A DNA stretch of 64,000 nt from positions 2,418,001 to 2,482,000 of the forward strand of contig NZ_OZ244657.1 in the NCBI RefSeq assembly GCF_965218685.1. Reading direction: 5' to 3'. The number at the start of each line of letters is the position of its first letter. Position 1 is the stretch's first letter. The stretch is from Thalassobius sp965218685. Lineage in GTDB: Bacteria > Pseudomonadota > Alphaproteobacteria > Rhodobacterales > Rhodobacteraceae. The position numbers were made by a program, and so were the translations under genes. The notes under the pieces were generated by a model. It worked only from the letters and a program-made list of their open reading frames with translations, did not search any database and had not been told where the DNA came from. Below are positions 24,225-32,902 of this stretch, in pieces.

Positions 24225-25157
24225 ATGAGTGTCACCCTACGCCAACTCCGCTATTTCCAGGCCCTGGCCGAGCAACGTAACTTCAGCCGTGCGGCAAAGA
24301 TCGTGCATGTCTCGCAGCCCGCTCTGTCTGTACAGATCAAAGAGCTGGAGGCGCTTTTGGGCGGCCCGCTGGTTGAGCGACAGGCGCGGGACGTGCTGTT
24401 GACCCCTTTTGGACGGCGCATCCTGCGGCAGGCGAACCGGGTGCTGGACGACGTGCGCGTGCTTGAAGAATCGGCGCGGTGGAAAACTGGACTGTCCGGG
24501 CATTTGACGTTGGGAGTGATTCCCACTATCGCGCCCTATTTGCTGCCCGGCGCGCTGGCCGCGTTGCGATCAGAAGACATCCAGCTGGACGTTCAGGTGC
24601 AAGAGGGCAAGACGCACAGGCTGCTGGACGCGCTTAAATCCGGGCAAATCGATGCTGCGGTTCTGGCGTTGCCCAGCTCTGAATCCGGGCTGGTCGAGGA
24701 ACCCCTGTTCGAGGACCGGTTCCTGCTGGCTGGCACCAAGGCGCGGTTGCAGGCGCTTGGCACCCCTGAAACTCTGCGCCCGACCGAACTGCGCCCGGCG
24801 CAACTGTTGCTGCTTGAGGATGGGCACTGTCTGACCGATCAGGCGCTCGAGGTGTGTGGCCAGCCCCGCGATACGCAGGGGCAGATCAACATGGGGGCGT
24901 CCTCGCTTGCGACGCTGACCCGGCTGGTTGCGGCCGGCTTTGGCTTGACGCTGATGCCGGAAATGGCGGCGATATCCGAACAGCGCGCTGCCCCTGACAT
25001 GCATTTGCTGCGCTTTGCCGAGCCGCAGCCTGCGCGAATGATCGGATTGGTGCGCAGGGCGTCCTCGGTGGATGACGGATGGTTCAGCGATCTGGCCGCG
25101 ATCCTGCGACAGACAGGGCGCGAGCTGATACAATCCACGCGGGAAATCGCTGCATGA
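24225..25157 (+). CDS. oxyR: OxyR, hydrogen-peroxide-sensing LysR regulator
   Basis: A 310-residue LysR-type regulator. The N-terminal winged helix (1-60, FSRAAKIVHVSQPALSVQIKELE) is canonical. The redox pair is Cys202 and Cys211 in LLLEDGHCLTDQALEVC, spaced exactly as Cys199/Cys208 of E. coli OxyR, which marks this as OxyR rather than a generic LysR protein. It is convergent with a peroxiredoxin gene, a likely target, and they share a hairpin between their stops. Confidence 0.93.
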   Translation: MSVTLRQLRYFQALAEQRNFSRAAKIVHVSQPALSVQIKELEALLGGPLVERQARDVLLTPFGRRILRQANRVLDDVRVLEESARWKTGLSGHLTLGVIPTIAPYLLPGALAALRSEDIQLDVQVQEGKTHRLLDALKSGQIDAAVLALPSSESGLVEEPLFEDRFLLAGTKARLQALGTPETLRPTELRPAQLLLLEDGHCLTDQALEVCGQPRDTQGQINMGASSLATLTRLVAAGFGLTLMPEMAAISEQRAAPDMHLLRFAEPQPARMIGLVRRASSVDDGWFSDLAAILRQTGRELIQSTREIAA

Positions 25158-25159
25158 AA

Positions 25160-25185
25160 AAGGCCCGCCCAAAGGGGCAGGCCTT
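25160..25185 (-). terminator. Terminator between oxyR and the peroxiredoxin gene
   Basis: AAGGCC and GCCC arms pair with GGGC and GGCCTT (one mismatch, 4-base loop). The minus strand continues with a T5 run, so it mainly terminates the peroxiredoxin transcript and may also stop oxyR transcripts. Confidence 0.8.
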
Positions 25186-25209
25186 GATCAAATTCTCAGG
25201 AAAACCGGA

Positions 25210-25761
25210 TTACTCGGCGGCGACGGCTTCGCCAGCAGCGTCCAGGTATTTCATCAGGTTTTCAGGCGAGCTTTCGCCGTAAGGATCTTCGCCGTGGTTG
25301 TCGGACAGGCCGGGCTCTTCGAACCAGGCTTCGATCACACCGTTGTTCACGATGGCCGCATAGCGCCACGAGCGCATGCCAAAGCCCAGGTTGTCTTTGG
25401 CGACCAGCATGCCAACTTTGCGGGTGAATTCGCCGGAACCATCGGGGATGACTTTGACGTTTTCCAGGTTCTGGTCCTGCGCCCACTTGTTCATGACGAA
25501 GCTGTCGTTGACCGACATGACATAGATTTCGTCGATGCCTTTTTCAGCAAACTCGCCAGCCATTTTTTCAAAGCCGGGCAGCTGGTAGGTCGAGCAGGTG
25601 GGGGTGAACGCGCCGGGCAGCGAGAACAGGATCACGCGCTTGCCATCAAAGAAGTCAGCAGTGGTTTTGTCTTCCCAGCGGAACGGGTTCGGGCCACCCA
25701 CGGATTCGTCGCGAACACGGGTACGGAAAGTGACGTTAGGCAGTTTTGCGCCAGCTTGCAT
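25210..25761 (-). CDS. Peroxiredoxin (Prx5-type)
   Basis: A 183-residue thiol peroxidase of the Prx5 (1-Cys, PMP20-like) group. The peroxidatic Cys56 sits in PGAFTPTCS. Reduction of hydrogen peroxide and alkyl hydroperoxides at the expense of thioredoxin or glutathione is the expected activity. No second conserved Cys for a resolving role is seen. The convergent oxyR gene suggests peroxide-dependent expression, although no OxyR site was verified in the 260-base upstream region. Length is typical. Confidence 0.92.
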   Translation of the reverse strand: MQAGAKLPNVTFRTRVRDESVGGPNPFRWEDKTTADFFDGKRVILFSLPGAFTPTCSTYQLPGFEKMAGEFAEKGIDEIYVMSVNDSFVMNKWAQDQNLENVKVIPDGSGEFTRKVGMLVAKDNLGFGMRSWRYAAIVNNGVIEAWFEEPGLSDNHGEDPYGESSPENLMKYLDAAGEAVAAE

Positions 25762-26021
25762 CGATAGATCCTCTTTTGCGGTTAAAGGCTGATTTGCGGA
25801 CTTCTTAAAACCTTTCTAAACTAGTGCCAAGACCAAATTCTGCGTCGCAGTGTGGGAAAAGGTGCATGCTTTCTGCATGTTGTGTGAACAAAGCTATGGA
25901 AGGTAATGAAAAATTGCCGCTATGCAGCACTGGCATGACTGTTGCTTACTTTTTAGCTTTGGCGTCACTGGTGCTTGGGCTGCCTAAGAATTATAGTGGT
26001 GCCTGAACAAACAGCAGGAAT
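25762..26021. other. AT-rich intergenic region upstream of the peroxiredoxin gene and lipA
   Basis: Divergent promoter region. It holds a 60-codon reading frame without recognisable features or ribosome binding site, which I do not accept as a gene. No OxyR box could be identified by eye. Confidence 0.5.
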
Positions 26022-26978
26022 ATGATCGTGCGTGACCTGAAAATTCCCGAACAGCGCCACCCGGAAAAGGCCCACCGTCCGGACAATGCTCAGCCGAAGA
26101 AGCCAAGCTGGATTCGCGTCAAAGCTCCGGTATCCGAAGGATACAAGGAAACGCACAAGATCATGCGCGAAAACAAACTTGTCACCGTGTGTGAAGAGGC
26201 GGGCTGTCCGAATGCTGGCGAATGCTGGAGCCAAGGCCACGCCACCATGATGATCATGGGCGAGATTTGTACCCGCGGCTGCACCTTCTGTAACATCGCG
26301 ACCGGCAAGCCTCAGACCCTGGATGCATTCGAACCGGGTCGTGTTGCCGATGCTGTGCAAAAACTGGGACTGAACCACGTGGTGATCACCAGCGTGGACC
26401 GTGACGATCTGGAGGATGGCGGCGCCGAGCATTTTGCCCAGACCATTCGCGCCGTACGGCATCGCAGCCCCGGCACCACGATTGAAATCCTGACGCCGGA
26501 CTTTCTGAAATGCTCGGATGACGTGCTGGAGGTTGTGGTCGCCGCGAAACCGGACGTGTTCAATCACAACCTGGAAACCGTCCCCGGCCTCTACCCCGAG
26601 GTGCGCCCCGGTGCGCGCTATTTCCACTCGCTGCGCCTGTTGCAGCGGGTCAAAGAACTGGACCCAACCATGTTCACCAAATCCGGTATCATGGTCGGCC
26701 TGGGCGAGGATAAGCAGGGCGTGCATCAGGTCATGGATGACATGCGCGCCGCTGACATCGATTTCCTGACCATTGGGCAATACCTGCAACCGACGCCGAA
26801 ACACCACGCCGTGGACCGCTTTGTGCATCCTGATGAATTCGCAGCCTATGAAAAGGCCGCTTACGGCAAGGGTTTCCTGATGGTGTCGGCCACGCCGCTG
26901 ACGCGCTCGTCTTATCACGCGGGCGATGATTTCGCCCGACTGCGCGAAAACCGTCTGGCGAAATTGGGGGCAGAATGA
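26022..26978 (+). CDS. lipA: Lipoyl synthase
   Basis: A 318-residue radical-SAM enzyme that inserts two sulphurs into octanoyl-protein to make lipoate. The auxiliary [4Fe-4S] cluster motif (Cys57, Cys62, Cys68 in CEEAGCPNAGECW) and the radical-SAM CxxxCxxC (Cys83, Cys87, Cys90 in CTRGCTFC) are both intact; the C-terminal RSSYHAG, which carries the serine ligand to the auxiliary cluster, is present. The downstream cupin gene overlaps its stop by 4 bases. Confidence 0.97.
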   Translation: MIVRDLKIPEQRHPEKAHRPDNAQPKKPSWIRVKAPVSEGYKETHKIMRENKLVTVCEEAGCPNAGECWSQGHATMMIMGEICTRGCTFCNIATGKPQTLDAFEPGRVADAVQKLGLNHVVITSVDRDDLEDGGAEHFAQTIRAVRHRSPGTTIEILTPDFLKCSDDVLEVVVAAKPDVFNHNLETVPGLYPEVRPGARYFHSLRLLQRVKELDPTMFTKSGIMVGLGEDKQGVHQVMDDMRAADIDFLTIGQYLQPTPKHHAVDRFVHPDEFAAYEKAAYGKGFLMVSATPLTRSSYHAGDDFARLRENRLAKLGAE

Positions 26979-27313
26979 GCGATTTTGCCGAATTCATTCA
27001 CCGTTTTCCCAGCCTGGAAACCGCTTTCACCGAAGAGGACGTGACCATTCGTGCCATCGCATCTGACGACGGGCTGGTCGCGTTTTTCCATTTTCACAAG
27101 GATGCGGTTTTGCCGCCGCATTCGCACTTGGGCCAGTGGGGCACGGTCATTGATGGCGAGATCGAGCTGACCATCGGGGACGAAACCCGCACCTATCGCA
27201 ACGGCGATACCTATGACATCCCCGCTGGCGTAGTCCACAGCGGCGTGATCAAGGCGGATACCAAGGCCATTGACGTCTTCGAAGAGGGCGACAGGTATCC
27301 CCTGAAACGCTGA
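26975..27313 (+). CDS. Cupin-domain protein
   Basis: A 112-residue single-domain cupin. The first metal-binding motif is HSHLGQWGTVIDGEIEL and the second is GDTYDIPAGVVHS, so at least two His, a Glu and a third His could hold a metal. It overlaps the lipA stop by ATGA, so the two are co-translated, but a functional link to lipoate synthesis is not established. Its stop is adjacent to the stop of the convergent cytochrome gene (TGATCA). Confidence 0.8.
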   Translation: MSDFAEFIHRFPSLETAFTEEDVTIRAIASDDGLVAFFHFHKDAVLPPHSHLGQWGTVIDGEIELTIGDETRTYRNGDTYDIPAGVVHSGVIKADTKAIDVFEEGDRYPLKR

Positions 27314-28171
27314 TCAGCGCAGAGCGATCAGATAAGCGGCGATGGCCTCGCGGTCCGAAAGGGGCAGGCGGGCCATGTTCTGCACCACCTCGGCCATTTC
27401 TCCGCCTGCGCTGTCGAAATCAGGGGTGAAGCCGCTGGTCAGGTATTCCACCAGATCATCTTGGGACCAGTCCAACGTGGTCAGATCGGGGATTTTCCCC
27501 CGACCCGAAGGGTTCGGCGCCCCCTGCAGCCATTTCGCACGATCCATCCCACCCAATGCGTTCCGCGGAGTGTGACATTCGCCGCAATGCGCCAGAGCCT
27601 CGACCAGGTACCGGCCTCGTTGCAATTGCTCGCTCGGGGCGTCGGTCATCCAGTCATCCGAAGCGAACAACAGCTTCCAACCGCCCAGGGAACGGCGAAT
27701 GTTGAACGGAAACCCAACCTCGTGTGCCCGGTTGGGCGTTGCGTCTTTGGGCAGGGTCATCAGAAATGCAAAAAGATCCGCGATGTCTTGCGGGGCGGCC
27801 TTTGCGTAGGTCGTGTAGGGCAGGGCGGGATAATAGTGCCGCCCATCAGGAGAGGTGCCATGAACCAGCGCATCTGCCATCTCGGGCAAGCTCCAGTCGC
27901 CGATCCCTTGGGTCGGGTCAGGCGAGATATTGGGGGCATAAAACGTGCCAAATTCGCTGGCGAAGGCGCGGCCGCCAGACAGGATGGGCCGGTCCGAATC
28001 TTCAGCATCCGGGGCCGTATGGCAAGAGGCGCAACCAGCGGCGTGGAATACTGTTTCACCCCTGTCTGCACTGCCTTGCAGGCTGCCATACTGCTGCGTA
28101 TCCACATGGGACGGGGCGGTCAGAAACCAGCCCGCCGCTGCCAGCAGCAGTAGTCCTATAATCCAGCGCAT
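27314..28171 (-). CDS. Di-heme cytochrome c, membrane-anchored
   Basis: A 285-residue periplasmic cytochrome with a non-cleaved or anchored hydrophobic N-terminus (residues 1-18). Two haem sites are clear: CASCH (47-51) and CGECH (196-200), with distal Met candidates in LPEMAD and MARLP. Tandem c-type domains like this serve as the electron-accepting subunit of membrane dehydrogenases (gluconate or alcohol type) or as single carriers. It lies 3 bases after the small membrane protein gene and 170 bases after hpt on the same strand. No dehydrogenase subunit is nearby. Confidence 0.85.
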   Translation of the reverse strand: MRWIIGLLLLAAAGWFLTAPSHVDTQQYGSLQGSADRGETVFHAAGCASCHTAPDAEDSDRPILSGGRAFASEFGTFYAPNISPDPTQGIGDWSLPEMADALVHGTSPDGRHYYPALPYTTYAKAAPQDIADLFAFLMTLPKDATPNRAHEVGFPFNIRRSLGGWKLLFASDDWMTDAPSEQLQRGRYLVEALAHCGECHTPRNALGGMDRAKWLQGAPNPSGRGKIPDLTTLDWSQDDLVEYLTSGFTPDFDSAGGEMAEVVQNMARLPLSDREAIAAYLIALR

Positions 28172-28174
28172 CCC

Positions 28175-28336
28175 TTACCTCCGCAATTTTTCCACCGTCA
28201 GCGCCTCGGGCCATCCGATCCAGCGTTCGACAGCAAAAAGCGCAAGGCAAAGGCCAATAACCACCAGCACCAGGACCACGCGCTGCTGAGACGGGGGATT
28301 TCGCGCCCAGCGGGCCATGCGCATAAACCAGATCAC
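28175..28336 (-). CDS. 53-residue single-span membrane protein between hpt and a di-heme cytochrome
   Basis: Translation begins at GTG 28336, 4 bases after the hpt stop, preceded by GAGGG. The peptide has a basic N-terminal stretch, a membrane helix (about residues 19-38: RVVLVLVVIGLCLALFAVER) and a C-terminal soluble tail. It starts and ends within a few bases of its neighbours, so it is part of the hpt-cytochrome transcript. A small assembly or anchoring subunit for the cytochrome is possible; no family was recognised. Confidence 0.62.
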   Translation of the reverse strand: MIWFMRMARWARNPPSQQRVVLVLVVIGLCLALFAVERWIGWPEALTVEKLRR

Positions 28337-28340
28337 GGGC

Positions 28341-28886
28341 TCAGCCCTCGTCTTCGAAGCGGACCTTGCCGATGAAAGGCAGATTGCGATTTCGTTGCGC
28401 AAAGTCGATGCCATAGCCAACGACAAATTCGTCAGGAATGGTGAACCCGGTCCAATCGGCCTGCATTTCGACCTCGCGGCGGGCGGGTTTGTCCAAAAGG
28501 GCGATGATCTTCATCTTGCGCGGCGCGCGACCTTCCAGCAGGTGGCGGACATGGTGCAGGGTATATCCAGTGTCCACGATATCCTCGACCACCAGCACGT
28601 CGCGGCCCTCGATCTCACCGCGCAAGTCCTTGAGAATCCGCACTTCGCGCGAGCTTTCCGTGGAATTCCCATACGAGGATGCCTCGAGGAAATCCACCTC
28701 GACCGGCAGATCCAACTCGCGCACCAGATCGGCGATGAACACGAAACTGCCACGCAGCAGGCCAACCACAACCAGCTTGTCAGTGTCGCAATATTCGGCC
28801 TTGATCTGGGTCGCCAGCTCTTCAATCCGGGCGGCGATTTGCTTGGCCGAGATCATTTCGTCAATGACATAAGGACGCTGTGGCAT
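28341..28886 (-). CDS. hpt: Hypoxanthine phosphoribosyltransferase
   Basis: A 181-residue purine-salvage enzyme that converts hypoxanthine or guanine plus PRPP to IMP or GMP. The PRPP-binding loop VVEDIVDTGYTL and the downstream lysine/aspartate region are canonical, and the flexible-loop serine-tyrosine pair is present (EASSYGNST). It is the first gene of a three-gene transcript with a small membrane protein and a cytochrome c, and is divergent from the COQ10-type gene. Confidence 0.95.
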   Translation of the reverse strand: MPQRPYVIDEMISAKQIAARIEELATQIKAEYCDTDKLVVVGLLRGSFVFIADLVRELDLPVEVDFLEASSYGNSTESSREVRILKDLRGEIEGRDVLVVEDIVDTGYTLHHVRHLLEGRAPRKMKIIALLDKPARREVEMQADWTGFTIPDEFVVGYGIDFAQRNRNLPFIGKVRFEDEG

Positions 28887-28969
28887 GAGTTCCCCCTGAA
28901 ACCCCCTTGAATTTCCGGCCTCAGTCTACGAAATAGCCCCTCACTGTCACGCGAAAAACAAGCTCTACG

Positions 28970-29416
28970 ATGCCAACCCATTCCGAGACCCGCATTCTGC
29001 CCTATACTGCGCAACAGATGTACGATCTGGTGGCGGACGTGGCGAAGTATCCGCAGTTCCTGCCGTGGTGCGCGGCGGCGCGTGTGCGCTCGGTCACAGA
29101 TATGGGCGAGGGGGCCAGCCTGATGAAGGCGGACCTGGTCATCAGCTTCAAGGTTTTTCGTGAACGGTTCGGCTCGAACGTGGTGATGCGGCCCGCGCAA
29201 AAACGGCTTGAGATCGAATACCTGGATGGCCCGTTCAAGCATATGCGCTCGTCCTGGGATTTCGCCGATGTCGAGGGGGGCTGCGAGGTTCAGTTCTTCG
29301 TCGATTTCGAATTCCGCAATGCCATGCTGCAAGGCATCATTGGCGTGGTCTTCAACGAGGCGATGCAGCGGATTGTCCGTGCTTTTGAACGCCGGGCTGC
29401 CGACCTTTACACCTGA
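28970..29416 (+). CDS. COQ10/RatA-type START-domain protein
   Basis: A 148-residue single-domain SRPBCC protein. The family signature LPYTAQQMYDLVADVAKYPQFLPWC is complete, and the interior is hydrophobic. Homologues bind ubiquinone (yeast and mitochondrial COQ10) or act as RatA; in alphaproteobacteria the quinone-binding role is the likelier one. It is followed by a bidirectional terminator shared with amt. Confidence 0.9.
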   Translation: MPTHSETRILPYTAQQMYDLVADVAKYPQFLPWCAAARVRSVTDMGEGASLMKADLVISFKVFRERFGSNVVMRPAQKRLEIEYLDGPFKHMRSSWDFADVEGGCEVQFFVDFEFRNAMLQGIIGVVFNEAMQRIVRAFERRAADLYT

Positions 29417-29426
29417 TCCCAACGCA

Positions 29427-29454
29427 AAAGGCCGCCCGGTAGGGGGCGGCCTTT
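29427..29454. terminator. Bidirectional terminator between the COQ10-type gene and amt
   Basis: 11-bp perfect stem AAAGGCCGCCC / GGGCGGCCTTT with a 6-base loop, T-rich on both outer sides, placed between two convergent stops. Confidence 0.85.
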
Positions 29455-29473
29455 GGTTTCTTGGATAAGTGGC

Positions 29474-30652
29474 TTACGAGTTGTGGTCGTAGGCGCGCTC
29501 GCCATGGGCCGACAGGTCCAGGCCGTTGGTCTCGGTTTCCTCGTCAACACGCAGCGGCGTGATCAGGCCGACCACCTTGGCGATGATCACCGAAACGACC
29601 AGCGTGAACACACCCACGATCACCAGCGAGCCCAGCTGAGCCGCCCAGGATCCAGCGCCGAAGGCCGCGATCATGATGGTACCGAAGATACCGCCCACAC
29701 CGTGCACGGCGAAAACGTCCAGCGTGTCGTCGATCTTGGCCTTGTTGCGGATCAGGTTCACGGCCTCTTGGCACATGATCCCTGCAACGGCACCGATAAT
29801 CAGCGCCTCGATCGGGCCAACAAAGCCCGAGGCCGGCGTGATGGAGGCCAAACCGGCAATCGTGCCGGTGACGATACCCACCAAAGAGGCTTTGCCATAC
29901 TTGATCTTTTCCCACAGCGCCCAGGTCAACGAGGCGGTCGCGGCCGAAATATGCGTCACGGTCAACGCCATCGCAGCGCCGCCGTCAGCTGCCAGTTGCG
30001 AGCCGCCGTTGAAGCCGAACCAGCCAACCCACAACATGGCCGCGCCGATCATGACATAGCCGGGGTTATGCGGCGGGGTGGTTTTATTCTTACGGGCGCC
30101 CAGCATGACGGCCAGCACCAGCGCGGCAATACCTGCGGTTTCGTGCACAACGATGCCGCCTGCGAAATCTTTGACGCCGGTTTCACCGAAGATACCGCCA
30201 TCCGCCAGGAAGCCTCCACCCCAGATCCAGTGGGTGACGGGGGCATAAACCAGCACCATCCAAAGGGCCGAGAACAGCAGCACAAACCCAAAGCCGATGC
30301 GCTCCACGTATGCGCCGACGATCAGCGCAGGGGTGATGATGGCAAAGGTCATCTGGAAGGCAAAAAACAGCACCTCGGGTAGGGTGCCCGACAGGGTGTC
30401 TGCGTCGATGCCCATCAGGAACATCTTGCCCAGGCCGCCCCAATAGGCGCCGCCGTCCCCGAATGCGACCGAGTAGCCGACGGCGAACCACAGCACGCTC
30501 ATCAGGCAGGCGATGGCGTAAACATGCATAAAGACGCTCAGCACGTTACGGGCGCGAACAAGCCCCCCGTAAAACAGTGCCAGCCCCGGCAGCGTCATGA
30601 ACAGCACCAGTGCTGTTGCGACAATGATCCAGGCGGTATCCGCTCCGTTCAT
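29474..30652 (-). CDS. amt: Ammonium transporter
   Basis: A 392-residue Amt/Rh/Mep channel with eleven predicted helices. The signature FYGGLVRARNVLSV is close to the N-terminus and the pore-lining twin His region includes VVHETAGIAALVLA and VFAVHGVGGIFG. It takes up ammonium across the inner membrane. No glnK gene is adjacent, unlike the common glnK-amt pair. The 167-base upstream region is AT-rich and has no NtrC box that I could recognise. Confidence 0.95.
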   Translation of the reverse strand: MNGADTAWIIVATALVLFMTLPGLALFYGGLVRARNVLSVFMHVYAIACLMSVLWFAVGYSVAFGDGGAYWGGLGKMFLMGIDADTLSGTLPEVLFFAFQMTFAIITPALIVGAYVERIGFGFVLLFSALWMVLVYAPVTHWIWGGGFLADGGIFGETGVKDFAGGIVVHETAGIAALVLAVMLGARKNKTTPPHNPGYVMIGAAMLWVGWFGFNGGSQLAADGGAAMALTVTHISAATASLTWALWEKIKYGKASLVGIVTGTIAGLASITPASGFVGPIEALIIGAVAGIMCQEAVNLIRNKAKIDDTLDVFAVHGVGGIFGTIMIAAFGAGSWAAQLGSLVIVGVFTLVVSVIIAKVVGLITPLRVDEETETNGLDLSAHGERAYDHNS

Positions 30653-30819
30653 GTGTCTTTCCTTTCCGTTCCCTTGGATTTTGTTTGCGGGGGATCAAAC
30701 GGAAACGGTGTGCAAAAGAAAGAAGCAATACGGTTTCAAGCCGATTAAAATACGCGCAGTTTATAAAACGGGCAAAAAATAGGCGAAAAAAACACTAAAT
30801 GATGCAAAAATAAGCGTGC

Positions 30820-31287
30820 TTAGGTTGCTGCGGATTTCAGCAAGTCGATGGATTTTTGCACAGACCGGGCCCGCACGTTGTCCCGCCCTATCGCGCCGAA
30901 TTCCACTGTTTCTGTGTGCACGGGCCCGGTTTTCGTCGCCAGTGCAAAGCAGACGCGGCCCTCGGGTTTGAAATCTGACCCGCCTGGTCCCGCGATGCCG
31001 GTGATCGCTACGGCCACGTCTGCCTCGGAGTTGGCCAGCGCCCCCAAAGCCATCTGTGCGGCCACCTCCTCACTGACCGCGCCAAGTGCATCAAGCGTGT
31101 CCTTCTGGACGCCCAGCATCTGTATTTTCGCCTCGTTGGTGTAGGTGACAAATCCACGTTCAAATACCGCAGAAGACCCCGCAACATCCGTGATCGCAGC
31201 CGAGACCATGCCCCCCGTGCAGCTTTCAGCGGTGGCGATCCGCAGGCCCTTGGCCATGTAAAGCTCCAGCAGGGCGGCGACGCTCAT
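30820..31287 (-). CDS. pncC: CinA C-terminal domain protein, nicotinamide-nucleotide amidohydrolase (PncC)
   Basis: A 155-residue protein of the stand-alone CinA_C type, which deamidates NMN to NaMN in NAD recycling. The conserved ATAESCTGGMVSAAITDVAGSS and ITGIAGPGGS motifs are complete. The ATG overlaps the pgpA stop (ATGA), so it is the last gene of the ispDF-pgpA-cinA run, all coupled by 4-base overlaps. Length is typical for PncC. Confidence 0.93.
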   Translation of the reverse strand: MSVAALLELYMAKGLRIATAESCTGGMVSAAITDVAGSSAVFERGFVTYTNEAKIQMLGVQKDTLDALGAVSEEVAAQMALGALANSEADVAVAITGIAGPGGSDFKPEGRVCFALATKTGPVHTETVEFGAIGRDNVRARSVQKSIDLLKSAAT

Positions 31288-31766
31288 ATCAGCACCACGT
31301 GGTACAGCGCGGCAGCGATCAGCGTGCAAACGCCCGCGAATAGCCCGGCCCAAAGATCATCCAGCATCACACCAGGCGCGTCGTGGCGACGGTCGGCGCG
31401 GCCAACAAGCCAAGGTTTGGTGATGTCAAACAGGCGGAAGAACAGAAAGGCCGCGACGGGACCCGGCCAGACCATGGGCATGTCGCGCATGTAAAAGCCC
31501 GCAGCGGGGAACAGCAACGCAAGCCACATGCCCGCGACCTCGTCGATGACAATCTCGGAAGGGTCATCACCGGGGCGGTCCTTCAGCTCGATTCCGATGG
31601 TCCAAAATCCGACGGCGGTGGCGATCAGCGTTGCCACGACCAGCGGCCAGAACCCCAGGTAACGCTCGATCCCCCAGCCAACGGCCAGCGCGGCCAGTGA
31701 TCCCCAGGTGCCCGGCGCGGGGCGCAGCAGGCCGGTGTAGAAGAAGGTGTTGATCAGTCTAATCAT
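31284..31766 (-). CDS. pgpA: Phosphatidylglycerophosphatase A
   Basis: A 160-residue inner-membrane phosphatase that makes phosphatidylglycerol. It has four hydrophobic segments and the conserved residues PAPGTWGSLAA near the N-terminus, IVIDEVAGMW in the middle and RLFDITKPW after it. The start at 31766 overlaps the ispDF stop by 4 bases, and its stop overlaps the cinA start by 4 bases. Confidence 0.94.
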   Translation of the reverse strand: MIRLINTFFYTGLLRPAPGTWGSLAALAVGWGIERYLGFWPLVVATLIATAVGFWTIGIELKDRPGDDPSEIVIDEVAGMWLALLFPAAGFYMRDMPMVWPGPVAAFLFFRLFDITKPWLVGRADRRHDAPGVMLDDLWAGLFAGVCTLIAAALYHVVLI

Positions 31767-32902
31767 GGTTTCACCAATGCGGCGGTTGCGATAGCTGCGA
31801 TGCCTTCTTTGCGGCCGGTAAAGCCGAGGCGTTCGCTGGTTGTGGCCTTGATGGACACGCGCGCGGGTTCCAGGCTCATGATCCGCGCCATTTCCGCCTG
31901 CATGGCGGCAGCATGGGGACCGACCTTGGGGTACTCGCAAACCAGTGTGCAGTCGATGTTACTGATCTCAAATCCTTTTTCGCGGGCAAGATCGGCGGCG
32001 TGTTTTAGGAATATCTGGCTGGCGGCGCCTTTCCATTGCGGGTCCGAGGGTGGGAAATGGCGGCCGATGTCGCCTTCTGCAAGGGCGCCATAGATCGCGT
32101 CGGTGACCGCGTGCATGCCCACATCCGCATCCGAGTGCCCTTGCAAGCCGCGCTCGTGAGGGATTTCGACGCCGCACAGGATCACATGGTCCCCCGGCCC
32201 GAACCGATGTACGTCATAGCCATTTCCCAAGCGAATATCCATTTGTCCTCGCAGTATTTTCAGCGCCCGGTCGAAGTCGCCGGGATGGGTGATTTTCAGA
32301 TTGTCCTCGTGGCCGGGTGTGATGGCGACATGCAGGCCGGCTGCGCGGGCGACCTCAACATCATCGGCGGCCTCGCCCTCGAATTTGCGGTGCGCAGCCA
32401 GAAGATCGGCATAGCGAAACCCTTGGGGGGTTTGCGCGCGATACAGCCCCGCACGGTCCTGCACGCCGGATACGTGATTGTTGTCGCCGCGCCACAGGGC
32501 GTCAGTCACTGCCAAGGCAGGTGCCGCGCCGGGGGCGTCCTTCAGAGCATTGATCACATCCGAGATGACCTGCGCCGGCACGCAAGGGCGGGCCACGTCA
32601 TGTATCAGCACACGGTCAGGCGGGGTGCTTGCCAGCGCCTCCATCCCGTTGCGAACCGAACTGTTGCGCGTCTGGCCGCCATGCACGCAAATCAGCCGAT
32701 CGAGACCGGGCAGGGCGCTGACTTCATCCGTGTCATCGGGGTGATGGACCAAAACGATCCGCCTGATTTCTGGATGATCCAGAAACGCCTGCACCGTCCG
32801 AGCGGCCACCGAGGCTCCTCCCAGATCGCGCCACTGTTTGGGCACGCTGCCCCCGGCGCGACGCCCGCGTCCTGCGGCTACTATGATGGCGTCCGTGCGC
32901 AT
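31763..32902 (-). CDS. ispDF: Bifunctional IspD/IspF (MEP pathway)
   Basis: A 379-residue fusion of 2-C-methyl-D-erythritol 4-phosphate cytidylyltransferase (N-terminal, about 1-220; AAGRGRRAGGSVPKQW) and 2-C-methyl-D-erythritol 2,4-cyclodiphosphate synthase (C-terminal, about 222-379; metal ligands in DVHRF and HSDADV). This fusion is typical of alphaproteobacteria. It catalyses steps 3 and 5 of isoprenoid synthesis. The start at 32902 is preceded by GGGGA, and upstream ATG codons were not preferred as they add sequence foreign to the family. It is divergent from dusB. Confidence 0.96.
   Translation of the reverse strand: MRTDAIIVAAGRGRRAGGSVPKQWRDLGGASVAARTVQAFLDHPEIRRIVLVHHPDDTDEVSALPGLDRLICVHGGQTRNSSVRNGMEALASTPPDRVLIHDVARPCVPAQVISDVINALKDAPGAAPALAVTDALWRGDNNHVSGVQDRAGLYRAQTPQGFRYADLLAAHRKFEGEAADDVEVARAAGLHVAITPGHEDNLKITHPGDFDRALKILRGQMDIRLGNGYDVHRFGPGDHVILCGVEIPHERGLQGHSDADVGMHAVTDAIYGALAEGDIGRHFPPSDPQWKGAASQIFLKHAADLAREKGFEISNIDCTLVCEYPKVGPHAAAMQAEMARIMSLEPARVSIKATTSERLGFTGRKEGIAAIATAALVKP

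Noticed and set aside
25824..26006. 60-codon plus-strand frame in the peroxiredoxin-lipA gap
   Set aside because: No ribosome binding site, no known features, and located in an AT-rich promoter region.
30653..30819. NtrC-binding site upstream of amt
   Set aside because: No TGCAC-type palindrome was found by eye in this AT-rich region.
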